A stretch of 64,000 bases of DNA from Flocculibacter collagenilyticus (GCF_016469335.1 NZ_CP059888.1:1364001-1428000), one strand, 5' to 3'. Counted from the first letter of the stretch, positions 27,371 to 37,632 are shown. The notes: generated by a model from the sequence alone, not told the origin. Numbers and translations are program-made.

Positions 27371-27919
27371 TTATTTTGCTTGTTCGCGTTTGGCTTTGCT
27401 TTTTACTGAGGATGTTTTTGGTGCGGCCACAAAAAGTATATCTTCTCCTGCTGTGACTCTTTGTTTATCGCAAAAAATAGAGCCGATTTTATCTGAATTG
27501 GTAATAATAACTGGGCTTAACAGTGACGATGCGTGTTGTTGAATAAGTCTAATGTCGTATTGAAGAATAGGTTGTCCAGCTTTCACTTTTTGTTGTTCTT
27601 TTATTAATTGCTTAAACCCTTGCCCCATTAATGTACTTGTGCCTAAGCCTATGTGTATTAATATCTTCAGTCCTTTGTCAGATTGCAGTTGTACCCTGTC
27701 ACAACTATTTGATAGCTCAGTAATAATACCATTCACAGGTGAGCACATTTGGTTACCTGAGAGCTCGATAGCTATACCATCTCCAAGCACTCGATGTTGA
27801 AAAATGGGATCAGGCACTTCGTCTAGTGATAATACATTGCCGGAAAGCGGTGCTAAAACAAAAAAGCCTTTTTGCTTATTTACACTATCTACTTTCACTA
27901 CTTTCTCTAAAAACTGCAT
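27371..27919 (-). CDS. EIIA-Glc-like PTS protein lacking one active-site histidine
   Basis: A 182-residue protein with the EIIA-glucose (Crr) fold: VLAPLSGNVLSLDEVPDPIF, GDGIAIELSGNQMCSPVNGIITEL, LIHIGLGT and SPVIITNSDKI. The histidine that is phosphorylated in Crr (H90) is present here as H89 in LIHIG. The second active-site histidine (H75 in E. coli) is replaced by aspartate (D74, in NSCDRV). No EI or HPr gene is nearby. A regulatory or vestigial role is more likely than sugar transport, but this is inference. The C-terminus carries a lysine-rich tail absent from Crr. Confidence 0.85.
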   Translation of the reverse strand: MQFLEKVVKVDSVNKQKGFFVLAPLSGNVLSLDEVPDPIFQHRVLGDGIAIELSGNQMCSPVNGIITELSNSCDRVQLQSDKGLKILIHIGLGTSTLMGQGFKQLIKEQQKVKAGQPILQYDIRLIQQHASSLLSPVIITNSDKIGSIFCDKQRVTAGEDILFVAAPKTSSVKSKAKREQAK

Positions 27920-27991
27920 GTATTTCTCGTTTGTTATGATTACTTGTGTGATGAGACGATGCTTATTCTATTATCGGGTTAGCTAATTTTC

Positions 27992-28384
27992 TTAACTGTG
28001 TTCCGTTAAAACTGTGTAGCCTTGTTTGCGTAATGCCGATATCGCACGAGACATTGTAACTTGTTTAACTAAAATATAGTCGGTATCAAATGTTGATATT
28101 GCAAAGATACTTATATTCTGTGCTGCGAGCACGCCTGAAATATTAGACAAAATACCCGTAAGAGAAAACCCTAATGGCCCCAGCACTTCTAGCGCTCCCC
28201 ATCCACCTTCAGATTCAAGGCTATCGACCTCAATCGATTCAGGGCAAACTATTGAAAGTTCGTCAAATGTTTTGCCAATAAAAAAAATAGGGCTTTCAAA
28301 TACACAAGACGGTACAGCTCTACCGGGTGGTAAACTATGTATACGAAATGTTTCAGTGAGCAATTCAAGAGTTTGTTTAGACAT
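27992..28384 (-). CDS. ACT-domain protein
   Basis: A 130-residue protein with two ACT-like halves. The second half is typical of the CASTOR/ACT_7 type: FSLTGILSNISGVLAAQNISIFAISTFDTDYILVK. ACT domains bind amino acids and regulate partners; no ligand can be read from the sequence. It lies between the EIIA-like gene and the pta region, all on the minus strand, with 72 bases to the EIIA start. Confidence 0.88.
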   Translation of the reverse strand: MSKQTLELLTETFRIHSLPPGRAVPSCVFESPIFFIGKTFDELSIVCPESIEVDSLESEGGWGALEVLGPLGFSLTGILSNISGVLAAQNISIFAISTFDTDYILVKQVTMSRAISALRKQGYTVLTEHS

Positions 28385-28527
28385 TACTTTACTCTTATAG
28401 TTATTTAGCGTACTTACATTAATCGACTCAAATGATATAAATCGATTAAGTTTACTTGTGTTTCTAAAAGTAACATAAATTGCTCGGTATCTCTAAAGCT
28501 AAACGTAACTTTTTGGTTTGAAAAATG

Positions 28528-28550
28528 TTGTCCACAATAATTGTGGATAA
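28528..28550. promoter_or_regulatory. Inverted pair of DnaA-box-like sites
   Basis: TTGTCCACA (28528-28536) and, in opposite orientation, TGTGGATAA (28542-28550, i.e. TTATCCACA on the minus strand) are separated by 5 bp. TTATCCACA is the perfect DnaA-box consensus and the other differs at one position. The same bases form a 10-bp inverted repeat with a 3-base centre, so a hairpin is an alternative reading. Confidence 0.45.
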
Positions 28551-28658
28551 GTTTGTTAGTTACGGCGTATTAATTATTTATGTTACTGTATTTGTTGGCT
28601 TTAAAAGATGATCTAATGGTTTGCTTAATTATTGTCACCTTTAAAATATAACGTATTT

Positions 28659-28690
28659 AGGCACCTATCAGATACGATTAATAAGTGCCT
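28659..28690 (-). terminator. Possible weak terminator hairpin after pta
   Basis: Arms AGGCAC (28659-28664) and GTGCCT (28685-28690) are separated by 20 bases, starting 19 bases beyond the pta stop on the minus strand. The loop is long and there is no clear T-tract, so termination is uncertain. Confidence 0.35.
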
Positions 28691-28708
28691 TAAGCATAAT
28701 GTTATGTA

Positions 28709-30856
28709 CTACTTCTTTTCTTGATTCGCCTGTATTGCCGTTAACGCAATAGTATAAATAATATCTTCAACTAAGGCGCCGCGAGATAAGTCGTTTACGG
28801 GTTTATTCATACCTTGCAGCATTGGGCCAATACTCACTAAATCGGCACTTCTTTGCACTGCTTTATAGGTTGTATTGCCTGTGTTCAAATCTGGAAAAAT
28901 AAATACCGTTGCTTGCCCTGCAACTGGGCTGTCAGGTGCTTTACTTAATGCCACACTTTTCATGATGGCGGCATCATATTGTAGTGGACCGTCAATGATA
29001 AGGTCGGGCCTTTTTTGTTTAGCAAGCTCGGTTGCTTTTCGTACTTTATCGACGTCTGCACCTTTTCCAGAGCTACCTGTACTGTAACTGATCATGGCAA
29101 CACGTGGTGGAATACCAAATGCTTCAGCAGAGTCAGCAGACTGAATCGCGATATCGGCCAATTGCTCTGCATCTGGATCTGGATTAATAGCACAGTCGCC
29201 ATACACTAGAACTTGATCTGGCAACAGCATAAAGAATATTGATGAAACTAAACTGCTGTCAGGTGATGTTTTTATTAATTGGAGTGGAGGTCTTATAGTA
29301 TTTGCCGTGGTGTGTACAGCACCTGACACCAAACCATCCACTTCATTGAGTGCAAGCATCATAGTGCCAAGCACAACATTATCTTCAAGTTGTTCAAGTG
29401 CAACAACTTCAGTCATGCCTTTGTGCTTTCGATACTCTACTAAATGTTTTACATACCTTTCTCTAACTGAATCAGGGTCAACAATGGATACATAATCGTT
29501 TAGCATCACCCCTTGTTGATCGGCAATTCGAATAATTTGTTCTTTTTTGCCTAATAATACGGTTCGCGCAATTTTTCGCTCGCCGCACATGGCAGCAGCC
29601 TTGATTGTTCTAGGCTCGTCACCCTCAGGTAAAACAATAGTTTTATCTGCATTGCGGGCACGCTCTGTTAGCATATATCGAAATGCCGGCGGCGACATTT
29701 TTCGCACTTTCACTGCCTGCTGAGTCAGACTATCAAGCCAGTCTGGATTGATTGCTTGTGCAGTATGGTTTTTTACTTTTTCGATACGCTGCTCGTCATC
29801 AGTTGGCACTTCTAAATTAAAGTTATGCAGCAGAATAGAGGTTTTCCAAGTGTCTGAGTCTGTCATCAGTAATGGTATGCCAGTTTCAAAAGCATGTTCA
29901 CACAGTTTCATAATACTTGGTTCAGGTTCTATTCCTCCCGTTAGTAAAATTGCGCCAACTTTGGTGCCATTCATTACAGATAAACAACCAGCAACGATTA
30001 CGTCACTACGATCCCCTGGAGTGACCAATAACGAGCCAGGTTTAAAGTGGCTTAGCATATTCGTTACGGTTCTGGCGCAAAAATTAATTGAACGTAAGCG
30101 TCGGTGCTCCAAATCGCCCTTGTTTAACACTGTTGCATTTAAATAACGTGCAAGATCTTTCACCCTAGGGGCTACTAAGTCAAAATTCCAAGGAATACAG
30201 CCAAGTAGTTTAAAATTACTTTTCCTAAATAACGGAATGCTGCTTATTCGGTCAATTTCGGCTTGTGTTTGGCTGTCATCAAATTTTTCTGATAAGTCAC
30301 CACGGGCGCGGCCTTCTTCATCAGTAGGCGCGTTTACTTTATTAAATACGCACCCAATTACTTTACCGCTTTTTATACCGCCATAGTTTGATGCTGCAAT
30401 TTCTAAGCGGTCTTCAAGCTGCTCTGTGGTATCTACCCCAGGTGTAATTACAAATACCACATCAGCTCCTAAGGCATTTGCAATTTCTTTATTAACTCTG
30501 CCTGCATAAGGCTGTCTTCTTGTGGGAACCATGCCCTCTATAACAACAATTTGCTCTGACTCGATGCTCGATTCAAACCGGCCAATAATTTCTTCTAATA
30601 ATTCGTCGCCGCGACCATCACCAATCATTTGTTCTGCATAAGAAAGTTTTAACGGGACGGCGGGAGTAAGCGTACTACTTTTTCTTATGATCTCGGTTGA
30701 ACGCTCGGGGCCGGTATCGCCTTTTCGTGGCTGTGCAATCGGCTTGAAAAAATTTACATTAACCGCTTTTTGCTCCATTGCGCGTACTAACCCCATACTT
30801 ACCGAGGTGAGGCCAACGCCAGTCCCAATAGGAACAAGCATAATACGTGGTGCCAT
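28709..30856 (-). CDS. pta: Phosphate acetyltransferase
   Basis: A 715-residue enzyme of the long gamma-type Pta. It converts acetyl-CoA and phosphate to acetyl phosphate. It has an N-terminal P-loop-like domain ([21 protein letters not shown]), a central DRTGG regulatory domain ([14 protein letters not shown]), and the C-terminal transferase domain (RMLTERARN-like start, [74 protein letters not shown]). Together with ackA, 25 bases upstream on the same strand, it forms the acetate overflow/assimilation operon. Confidence 0.97.
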   Translation of the reverse strand: MAPRIMLVPIGTGVGLTSVSMGLVRAMEQKAVNVNFFKPIAQPRKGDTGPERSTEIIRKSSTLTPAVPLKLSYAEQMIGDGRGDELLEEIIGRFESSIESEQIVVIEGMVPTRRQPYAGRVNKEIANALGADVVFVITPGVDTTEQLEDRLEIAASNYGGIKSGKVIGCVFNKVNAPTDEEGRARGDLSEKFDDSQTQAEIDRISSIPLFRKSNFKLLGCIPWNFDLVAPRVKDLARYLNATVLNKGDLEHRRLRSINFCARTVTNMLSHFKPGSLLVTPGDRSDVIVAGCLSVMNGTKVGAILLTGGIEPEPSIMKLCEHAFETGIPLLMTDSDTWKTSILLHNFNLEVPTDDEQRIEKVKNHTAQAINPDWLDSLTQQAVKVRKMSPPAFRYMLTERARNADKTIVLPEGDEPRTIKAAAMCGERKIARTVLLGKKEQIIRIADQQGVMLNDYVSIVDPDSVRERYVKHLVEYRKHKGMTEVVALEQLEDNVVLGTMMLALNEVDGLVSGAVHTTANTIRPPLQLIKTSPDSSLVSSIFFMLLPDQVLVYGDCAINPDPDAEQLADIAIQSADSAEAFGIPPRVAMISYSTGSSGKGADVDKVRKATELAKQKRPDLIIDGPLQYDAAIMKSVALSKAPDSPVAGQATVFIFPDLNTGNTTYKAVQRSADLVSIGPMLQGMNKPVNDLSRGALVEDIIYTIALTAIQANQEKK

Positions 30857-30881
30857 ATTTATATCCTTTTAAGTAAATATG

Positions 30882-32084
30882 TTAATGGTTAGTAGAATGT
30901 GCCAGCGATAATGCATCTTTAGCAATTACCCATTCTTCATTGGTGGGAATTACCAGTGCTAGTGGGCTGGTGGCCGAAGTAATACAGCCTTGTGCGCCAA
31001 AACGCGCAGCTAAGTTTGCATTATTGTCTACTTCAAAACCAAAAATAGTAAGCAGACTAAGCACTTTTTCGCGAATGAACGCTGAATTTTCACCAATTCC
31101 ACCTGTAAATATTACAGCATCCAGTTTGCCAAGCGGCACTGTGTAGGAGGCGATATATTTCGCTAAACGATAACAAAAAACAGTAAGTGCAAGTGTTGCT
31201 TGTGTATTACCTTGTTCCATCGCTTCTTCCAGTGTGCGACAGTCATTACTTAATGTTGATAATCCAAGTAAACCGCTTTTTTTGTTGAGTAAAGCATCCA
31301 CTTGTTCAGCAGAATAAGAAAGTTGTTGGGTTAAGTAGTTGAATAGGCCAGGGTCTAAATCGCCACTACGGGTTCCCATTACTAACCCTTCTAAAGGGGT
31401 GAGCCCCATGCTTGTGTCTACACTCTGACCATTTTTAATCGCAGTGACCGAGCAGCCATTACCCAGATGGGCACTGATTACATTAATTTCAGACGTGGGT
31501 TTATTTAAAATCTTAGCTGCCTGTTCCGTTACATAGTAATGGCTCGTACCATGAAAGCCATACCGGCGAACGCCATGTTCTTCATATAAATTGTAGGGAA
31601 GGGCGTAAAGGTATGCACATTCAGGAATAGTTTGGTGAAATGCAGTATCAAATACGGCTACTTGTGGAAGAGTAGGGAAGGCACGTTGCGCAGCTTTTAT
31701 CCCAATTAAGTTTGCTGGATTATGAAGCGGAGCTAACCTAGCCATGTCAGAAATGGTAGAGAGTACATCATCGGTAATCACTACTGATGAAGTAAACTTT
31801 TCGCCACCGTGGACGACTCTGTGGCCTACCGCACTAAGCTGACTTTCTAAATGATTACTTTTGATAATATTGACTAGCGACGTAATGGCTTCTTGATGCG
31901 CCGCATTTTTAGTAAGGTTTTCTTGTTGCTTTTCGCCTTGGTAATGCCACTTTATTCGCGCCTCTTCACTGCCTAAGCATTCTGCAAGCCCAGACAATGC
32001 AGACTCGCCAGTATTGGCGTTAATTATGGCAAATTTAAAAGAAGAGCTACCACAGTTAAGAACTAAAGCGTAAGTTTCAGTCAT
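30882..32084 (-). CDS. ackA: Acetate kinase
   Basis: A 400-residue ASKHA-fold kinase that interconverts acetyl phosphate and acetate with ADP/ATP. Family signatures are clear: [13 protein letters not shown] at the N-terminus, [50 protein letters not shown], and [18 protein letters not shown]. It is the first gene of the ackA-pta operon. The region upstream to 32345 shows no consensus promoter on reading. Confidence 0.97.
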   Translation of the reverse strand: MTETYALVLNCGSSSFKFAIINANTGESALSGLAECLGSEEARIKWHYQGEKQQENLTKNAAHQEAITSLVNIIKSNHLESQLSAVGHRVVHGGEKFTSSVVITDDVLSTISDMARLAPLHNPANLIGIKAAQRAFPTLPQVAVFDTAFHQTIPECAYLYALPYNLYEEHGVRRYGFHGTSHYYVTEQAAKILNKPTSEINVISAHLGNGCSVTAIKNGQSVDTSMGLTPLEGLVMGTRSGDLDPGLFNYLTQQLSYSAEQVDALLNKKSGLLGLSTLSNDCRTLEEAMEQGNTQATLALTVFCYRLAKYIASYTVPLGKLDAVIFTGGIGENSAFIREKVLSLLTIFGFEVDNNANLAARFGAQGCITSATSPLALVIPTNEEWVIAKDALSLAHSTNH

Positions 32085-32345
32085 AATATTCCAAGTAGTT
32101 TAATGAATAAGAGAGCACAATGATGATGTGCTTAGCAGGTATATTTATTTTAAACACAATTTGAGTTCTCTGCACGGTTAGCTTGTAAAAGTGTTACATG
32201 CTAAATGTTTTACTTGAAGAGATATTGACCCAAAAGGTGCTTTTACGCGTATTCCTGCAGAATAAGTACAGGACGCTGGGTTTGCGATTTTGACTACTTG
32301 AAGTAGAATAAATAGTAGTGTTCTGTGACAATGATAGAGGTGTGT

Positions 32346-32792
32346 ATGCCTAAGAGTTTGATGTCACTTATAAGAGATGGTCAGTCTTATAGCAAAATGT
32401 GGCCAATGAGAAGTGAGTTAGCAACGTATTTTCCGGAATACCGAGTTATTAAAGCAACTCAATTTGCAATTAACGTGTTGCCTATGGTGGCAGTGATGTC
32501 GGTTTTTATTCAGTATCAGTATTTGGGCACTGAATATTTACCACAAGCAATTACCTTTGCTTTATTTATTCTTTCAATTCCTGTGCAAGGCTTGCTTTGG
32601 TTAGGTAAACGTTCGAATACGTTATTACCGCCTAGTACGGCGCTTTGGTATAAAGAAGTTTATCAAAAGATGAAAGAGCAAGGCTGTCAGTTAAGCACCG
32701 CAAAGGCGAGACCGAAATACATTGAGCTAGCCATGCTGTTAAAGCGTGCCTTTGATGAAATGGACAAGGCTTTCACCAAAGACTTATTTTAG
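32346..32792 (+). CDS. yfbV: YfbV-family membrane protein
   Basis: A 148-residue inner-membrane protein matching YfbV (UPF0208). It begins with IRDGQSYSKMWPMRSELATYFPEYRVIKATQFAINVLP, has two membrane helices (AINVLPMVAVMSVFIQYQYL and AITFALFILSIPVQGLLWLG), and ends in LKRAFDEMDKAFTKDLF. In E. coli, YfbV is linked to insulation of the Ter macrodomain from its flanks. ATG 32346 fits the family length and has GAGG five bases upstream; a longer frame from a GTG at 32325 exists. As in E. coli, it is divergent from ackA-pta. Confidence 0.92.
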   Translation: MPKSLMSLIRDGQSYSKMWPMRSELATYFPEYRVIKATQFAINVLPMVAVMSVFIQYQYLGTEYLPQAITFALFILSIPVQGLLWLGKRSNTLLPPSTALWYKEVYQKMKEQGCQLSTAKARPKYIELAMLLKRAFDEMDKAFTKDLF

Positions 32793-32801
32793 TTTACTTC
32801 G

Positions 32802-33668
32802 CTACGCAACCTGATAGACATCAATCACAAAATCTAATGACAATGAAAGCGCTTGTTCATTTAACAAGCGTTTTTTGTTTTCGGTAGATATTTTCCACGC
32901 AAACGGTGTCATATCGATTAATGCTTCAATTGCTTGCGGGTCGGTTAACGCGATTTGATAGCTTACCTGAACATTATCAGTTTGTTTAAAGCCTTCAGGT
33001 TCCGTGGTTGCTTTGTGTAGCCGAGGAGTGTCATAAATTTCTGACTTTAATTCAATAAGGTGTTTAGGGCCGGGCGACACTCTCACCAATTCTCCCTTTG
33101 GTTTAAGAATACGTGCGCACTCTGTTGCATCAATAGGCGCAAAAACGTTAGTTATTATGTCAGCGAAACCATCATTAAACGGGAGGCTAGCATTGGTAGC
33201 CACACAATAATGGCTTTGTTTGTCGCGTTTGGCGGCATATTTTACGGCTGATTTTGAAATATCGATGCCATATGCTGTACTACTAGAGTTGAGTTGCTGT
33301 AACTCTTTAGAGAAAAGTGCGGTATAAAACCCTTCGCCACACCCTAAGTCCAATAAATTAGTAGCTTCATTACTTTGATCATGCTTTGATAAAGTGCTTT
33401 TTATGATGTTAATTACTTCAACCCGAAGTTTATCGTAATAACCTAACGACAAAAATGTTCTTCTTGCCAGCACCATTGACTTGTCATCACCCGGTTGCAG
33501 AGAGTTTTTTTGCTGCACAGGCAGTAAATTTACATATTGTTCTTTCGCTTTATCAAAACTATGATTGTTCGAGCATTTGAAACTGTTTTCAATCAGTGAC
33601 AAAGGCTCTTTACATAACGGGCAACGATAATGTGGTGCACTGAGTTTGGTTTGGACTATATCGGTCAC
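32802..33668 (-). CDS. rlmA: 23S rRNA (guanine-N1)-methyltransferase RlmA
   Basis: A 288-residue SAM-dependent methyltransferase of the RlmA type that modifies G745 of 23S rRNA. It has an N-terminal zinc finger (YRCPLCKEPLSL...FKCSNNHSFD; Cys, Cys, Cys, His), the family segment YVNLLPVQ...PGDDKSMVLARRTFLSLGYYD, and the Rossmann motif LLDLGCGEGFYT. It starts at GTG 33668 (no nearer ATG). Its stop lies 9 bases from the convergent yfbV stop. Confidence 0.93.
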   Translation of the reverse strand: MTDIVQTKLSAPHYRCPLCKEPLSLIENSFKCSNNHSFDKAKEQYVNLLPVQQKNSLQPGDDKSMVLARRTFLSLGYYDKLRVEVINIIKSTLSKHDQSNEATNLLDLGCGEGFYTALFSKELQQLNSSSTAYGIDISKSAVKYAAKRDKQSHYCVATNASLPFNDGFADIITNVFAPIDATECARILKPKGELVRVSPGPKHLIELKSEIYDTPRLHKATTEPEGFKQTDNVQVSYQIALTDPQAIEALIDMTPFAWKISTENKKRLLNEQALSLSLDFVIDVYQVA

Positions 33669-33706
33669 TAAAATAAATCTCTGCTAAAGGAATGTTATAA
33701 AAGTAA

Positions 33707-34375
33707 TTATTTATTATTTAAATATTCAGAATCGAAGAACGTACTCATCCAGTCGGGCTTGTAAACTACTAGCAATGTTACCAACATGCCATTTAAAAAT
33801 GCTTCTGGAAACCAAGTAAGTAATGTCAGGATTAAATAATTGTCGCGTATTATAGGCCAATCGTACTGCCCAAAATAGTCATTAAGTAGCACTAAATAAG
33901 TGGTTGTGAATAACATATGGGCAATCATTGAGCATGCAGCAGCAAAAAAACCACAAACGAACACATATACAATAAAGTGACGTGGTAAGTAATGATAGCT
34001 TAACATATAAATAAAGTAGCTTAGCCCGACAGTAACGACAGAGTCAGATAACCCCGTCATACCAGCATGCTGCCAAGCAATTTGTCCTGTTAGGACTAAT
34101 AACACTATGACGGTAAGTTGAACAATTAATGCTAATCGCCAACCAAACATCAGTGTTGTAACGGTAGATGCAAGCAAATGCACGCTTAGTAAAGGATATA
34201 TACCAGCATCAAAACTCCACAGTACGGCAGTTACAGCAACGGCAGCAAACAGCCGATTAGTACCGTTACTGTCTTGCACTAGCGAACTAATCAAGTTAGG
34301 TTTTTGTGCTTTAACTACGAAAACTATATAAATGATTAATGACGCGATATGAAAAATATTTAACTCGTTCACCAT
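33707..34375 (-). CDS. CbiM-like energy-coupling permease
   Basis: A 222-residue integral membrane protein with about six helices. It resembles CbiM/ECF-type S-components: AAVTAVLWSFDAGIYPLLSVHLLASTVTTLMFGWRLALI and HAGMTGLSDSVVTVGLSYFIYML. Such proteins usually take up cobalt or nickel. The classical N-terminal metal-binding Met-His of true CbiM is not seen (it starts MVNELNIFH), and no ATPase or CbiQ gene is adjacent. Substrate is therefore open. It precedes rlmA on the same strand by 38 bases. Confidence 0.75.
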   Translation of the reverse strand: MVNELNIFHIASLIIYIVFVVKAQKPNLISSLVQDSNGTNRLFAAVAVTAVLWSFDAGIYPLLSVHLLASTVTTLMFGWRLALIVQLTVIVLLVLTGQIAWQHAGMTGLSDSVVTVGLSYFIYMLSYHYLPRHFIVYVFVCGFFAAACSMIAHMLFTTTYLVLLNDYFGQYDWPIIRDNYLILTLLTWFPEAFLNGMLVTLLVVYKPDWMSTFFDSEYLNNK

Positions 34376-34533
34376 TCAATTACGTGACTCCAAATCTACT
34401 CAGACCACTTCTCACTAATATGCGCGTATGATCTGCGCATTTCCAAGCTTGAATACAAGCTAATGGAAGCAAACGCATCAGTAATACATGTTATTAGTTG
34501 TTGTTAGCTCATAATTATAGGTTGTAAGTAGTA

Positions 34534-34635
34534 ATGGTCAGTAAATATTTAGCAATTGCATCACTGGTAGCCAGCTTATTGTGCATGTTAATCACATTAT
34601 ATGCAGGGATTAGGTTATTTAGTGCTGCGCTTTAG
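34534..34635 (+). CDS. Possible 33-residue membrane peptide
   Basis: In the 390-bp gap between the CbiM-like gene and rnhA, an ATG at 34534 opens 33 codons to a TAG. The product would be almost entirely one hydrophobic helix (LAIASLVASLLCMLITLYAGI) with a basic N-terminus. The ribosome site is weak, so this is only a candidate; the rest of the gap shows nothing else recognisable. Confidence 0.25.
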   Translation: MVSKYLAIASLVASLLCMLITLYAGIRLFSAAL

Positions 34636-34765
34636 CATTAAAGTACGTTGCTATGGGATTAATCGTGCTAGGCCATTTTCATTTAAATTTGTGAAGTGAG
34701 TTAAGCTAAACATATGTGCGGCTCAACTCATATTTTGTATTTGATAGTTTTATGGGCAGAATAGC

Positions 34766-35230
34766 TTAGGAAATATAACCTTCATCAGGTATTAACGTAC
34801 TAGACTCAGCGGCATTCCTAGCTAATTCATCACAGCGTTCATTTTCAGGATGACCAGAATGCCCTTTTACCCAATTCCATTGGATATTATGTTTTTGTGA
34901 CTCCGCATCCAATGCTTTCCATAAATCTACATTCTTAACCGGCTGTTTGCTGCTTGTTCGCCATCCATTTTTTTTCCAACCATGGATCCAGCTGGTAATT
35001 CCTTGCCTGACGTATTGGCTATCTGTGGTTAGCGTTACGTTGCAGCGCTCTTTTAATACTTTTAGACCTTCAATACATGCTAGTAACTCCATACGATTAT
35101 TCGTCGTTAGCTCGTAGCCTCTAGCAAGCTCTTTTTCATGCCCTTTATAAAATAAAATAGCCCCATAACCACCAGGGCCAGGATTTCCAAGACAAGAGCC
35201 GTCTGTGAATAATTTCACGTCTTTTAACAT
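34766..35230 (-). CDS. rnhA: Ribonuclease HI
   Basis: A 154-residue RNase H that cleaves RNA in RNA-DNA hybrids. All catalytic positions are visible: Asp in [18 protein letters not shown], Glu in [12 protein letters not shown], Asp in [11 protein letters not shown], and His/Asp in [18 protein letters not shown]. Length and sequence match E. coli RnhA. It is divergent from dnaQ, as in E. coli, with a 218-bp shared regulatory region. Confidence 0.97.
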   Translation of the reverse strand: MLKDVKLFTDGSCLGNPGPGGYGAILFYKGHEKELARGYELTTNNRMELLACIEGLKVLKERCNVTLTTDSQYVRQGITSWIHGWKKNGWRTSSKQPVKNVDLWKALDAESQKHNIQWNWVKGHSGHPENERCDELARNAAESSTLIPDEGYIS

Positions 35231-35448
35231 TTATTCATCCATATTTTAATTCAATCAGAAAGAGATGTGCAGCGTAGTAAATTTATTAGCTACTATTAAC
35301 ATAACCAAATATTTAAACATATATTGATAAATATTTTTGCGGGAGTTAGATAAAATAGCGCAAGCAATGCAAATAATCCCGAGTGTAGCTTTATAAATTA
35401 CATGCAGCAGTATAATCTAATTGCAAAATGAATAGGTAAAGAAAAAGC

Positions 35449-36168
35449 ATGAGTCATCGCCAAATATTACTGGATACAGAAACAACAGGGATAGACCCAA
35501 AACAAGGTCATCGTATTATAGAAATAGGATGTGTTGAGCTTGTTAATCGACGTTTTACGGGTAATAACTTTCACTGTTATGTCAATCCACAGCGCTTTAT
35601 TGAAGAAGAAGCCATAGGTGTACATGGTATAACTAATCAATTTCTACAAGATAAGCCTGTATTTGCGCAAGTGGCTACTGCCTTTTTTGAATACATAAAC
35701 GGTGCTGAACTAGTTATTCACAATGCTCCGTTCGATGTGGGCTTTATGGATCACGAGTTTAAGCTATTTAATCCATCTTGGGGACAAACCACAGATTATT
35801 GCACTGTGGTTGATACGCTAACGATGGCGAGAAAGCTTCATCCGGGCCAAAAAAATAACCTTGATGCGTTGTGTCGTCGTTATGGCATAGATAACTCTCA
35901 TCGTATGCTTCACGGCGCGTTACTGGATTCCGAAATTCTCGCTGATGTTTATCTGTCGATGACAGGGGGGCAGAAGAAGCTAAAATTAAATCATGGTGAC
36001 GAAAACCAAAGTGGAGAAGAAGCAGGTATTCGCAGATTAGACAGTAATCGTGCGCCATTAAAAATAATAAAAGCGACTAATGATGAATTACTGGCCCACG
36101 AATCAAGGCTAGATATCGTTGAAAATAAAGGAGGAAGTTGTTTGTGGCGAGCAGTACCAGACAATTAA
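35449..36168 (+). CDS. dnaQ: DNA polymerase III epsilon subunit (proofreading)
   Basis: A 239-residue 3'-5' exonuclease of the DEDDh type that proofreads for the replicase. Exo motifs are clear: DTETTGIDPKQGHRIIEIGCVE (Exo I), VIHNAPFDVGFMDHE (Exo II), and HRMLHGALLDSEILADVYL (Exo III with His and Asp). The C-terminus that binds the alpha subunit is present. It is divergent from rnhA. Its last 25 bases overlap the TIGR03503-family gene, whose ribosome site lies inside dnaQ. Confidence 0.97.
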   Translation: MSHRQILLDTETTGIDPKQGHRIIEIGCVELVNRRFTGNNFHCYVNPQRFIEEEAIGVHGITNQFLQDKPVFAQVATAFFEYINGAELVIHNAPFDVGFMDHEFKLFNPSWGQTTDYCTVVDTLTMARKLHPGQKNNLDALCRRYGIDNSHRMLHGALLDSEILADVYLSMTGGQKKLKLNHGDENQSGEEAGIRRLDSNRAPLKIIKATNDELLAHESRLDIVENKGGSCLWRAVPDN

Positions 36169-37604
36169 ACCATCAAACCAACAGGCTACTGTCACGCAGT
36201 AGGGTTGCGTGGCTGTTAATTCTGCTGAATGTAATCGCTTTTTTATTCATTAAGAGCGTGCATGCACAAGCTGATCAATCAGCCAATATCTCACCAAACG
36301 TAAAATTACTTGGCCAAGATCTTGGCAATCAAATCCCACTACTTGAAAATCGCTTTCGTATAGATCACGAAGTTGATGAAGTAACAATGTTGTTTTTTCG
36401 TGAGCCAGGTTCGCCGCCAGTTATTTTAGTTAAACCAGATGGCAGTAAGTTATATGCCACGATGGCAGTAACGGGTGAAATTGAATGGTTTGATGATAAA
36501 ACGTATGACTTAATTCGTCTTAAAAATCCGACACCAGGGCCTTGGCAAGCGGTCGGTCAGCTTTTGCCGGGTAGTAAAATTATGGTGATTAGCGATATTG
36601 AACTGCATGCAGAGCCACTTCCTGAAATTTTAATACAAGGAGAGTCTATTAAGCTGACAGGCTATATTACTAATGGCGGTGAACGTTTCAGAGCAGGGGC
36701 AATTGATGATGTATTACAGCTGGATGTTAATTTCATCAGTACTAATAATGCAGATTACCCCAATTTTGGTGCCGACATGGTGAAGTTTGCACAGTTTAAA
36801 GATAATGGTAAGGGCTATGACGAGCGGCCTAAAGATGGTGTGTTTACTGGAGAATTGAAATTAGAATTCCCTGACGGCGAGTGGATCCCTCAATATATTA
36901 TTAGAATGCCGATGTTTCACCGGGAAATTGAACTGGACCCGGTTATCGTTCATCCGTCACCATTTAAAGTCAGTGTAGAGAAAACAGATAAAGCTGATGA
37001 TTACCATGTACTGACGTTAGAAGTACTAGGTGATTATGTTGATAAAACCTCAGTGATCTTTCAAGGCAAAGTGCATTACCCTAACAACGAAATACAAAGT
37101 TTTTCTATTGTTGAAAAAATTGAAGAAGCTCGCACCCTAGATATTATTAATTATGATTACGGCGTGTATAAAGTAGATATTCAAGGGTTTGGTAAAAACG
37201 CCAATGGCCGTGAGTTTATCTTAAAATTACCTACCTTTACTTTTAATGTGTCGCCATTAGAGTCTGATGCAGAAGCAAATTCTCCTGAAGAAGAGGCTGT
37301 AGAAGAAAAAAGTGAGCAAGAAGCAGTTGTCCCTGAAGAGCCAGAGCCAGAAACAATGAGTTTATGGGTAATTATTACATTGGTCATAATTGGTAACTTA
37401 GTCATATTAGGTATCGGTTATGTAGTAATAAGAATTTATATACTAAAAAAACCACTTTCTTTTAAATTACCCGCCTTGCCAAAATTCAAAAAGAAGAAAA
37501 AAGATGAAGAGGAAAATGCATCTTCTGACAATAAAGAGACTAAAAAAACACCAGAAGACGGTAAATCTGATGATATTTTAGACCTTTCGATGCCAGATGA
37601 TTAG
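36144..37604 (+). CDS. TIGR03503-family envelope protein
   Basis: A protein of about 486 residues. It has an N-terminal signal/anchor helix (WLLILLNVIAFLFIKSVHAQA), a large extracytoplasmic beta-rich part with FRIDHEVDEVTMLFFREPGSPPVILVKPDG and LPEILIQGESIKLTGYITNGGERFRAG, an acidic Glu/Pro linker (EEEAVEEKSEQE), a second membrane helix (SLWVIITLVIIGNLVILGIGYVVI) and a lysine-rich cytoplasmic tail. The arrangement and sequence match the TIGR03503 family of gammaproteobacteria (function unknown). GTG 36144 was chosen because AAAGGAGG lies 8 bases upstream; a TTG at 36138 would be only 2 bases from that site. It is coupled to dnaQ by a 25-bp overlap. Confidence 0.85.
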   Translation: MASSTRQLNHQTNRLLSRSRVAWLLILLNVIAFLFIKSVHAQADQSANISPNVKLLGQDLGNQIPLLENRFRIDHEVDEVTMLFFREPGSPPVILVKPDGSKLYATMAVTGEIEWFDDKTYDLIRLKNPTPGPWQAVGQLLPGSKIMVISDIELHAEPLPEILIQGESIKLTGYITNGGERFRAGAIDDVLQLDVNFISTNNADYPNFGADMVKFAQFKDNGKGYDERPKDGVFTGELKLEFPDGEWIPQYIIRMPMFHREIELDPVIVHPSPFKVSVEKTDKADDYHVLTLEVLGDYVDKTSVIFQGKVHYPNNEIQSFSIVEKIEEARTLDIINYDYGVYKVDIQGFGKNANGREFILKLPTFTFNVSPLESDAEANSPEEEAVEEKSEQEAVVPEEPEPETMSLWVIITLVIIGNLVILGIGYVVIRIYILKKPLSFKLPALPKFKKKKKDEEENASSDNKETKKTPEDGKSDDILDLSMPDD

Positions 37605-37632
37605 AAAACCCTTAAAAAGTTAAAAAAAGGGG

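Larger units (their letters stand above)
28385..28708. other. Intergenic region upstream of the ACT-domain gene
   Basis: A 324-bp AT-rich gap between pta (ending at 28709, minus) and the ACT-domain gene. It holds an inverted pair of DnaA-box-like 9-mers (28528-28550) and a weak hairpin just past pta (28659-28690). No gene is seen in it. Confidence 0.6.

Noticed and set aside
28528-28550. A replication origin at the DnaA-box pair
   Set aside because: Only two boxes, no AT-rich unwinding cluster, and no dnaA, gidA or parAB genes nearby.
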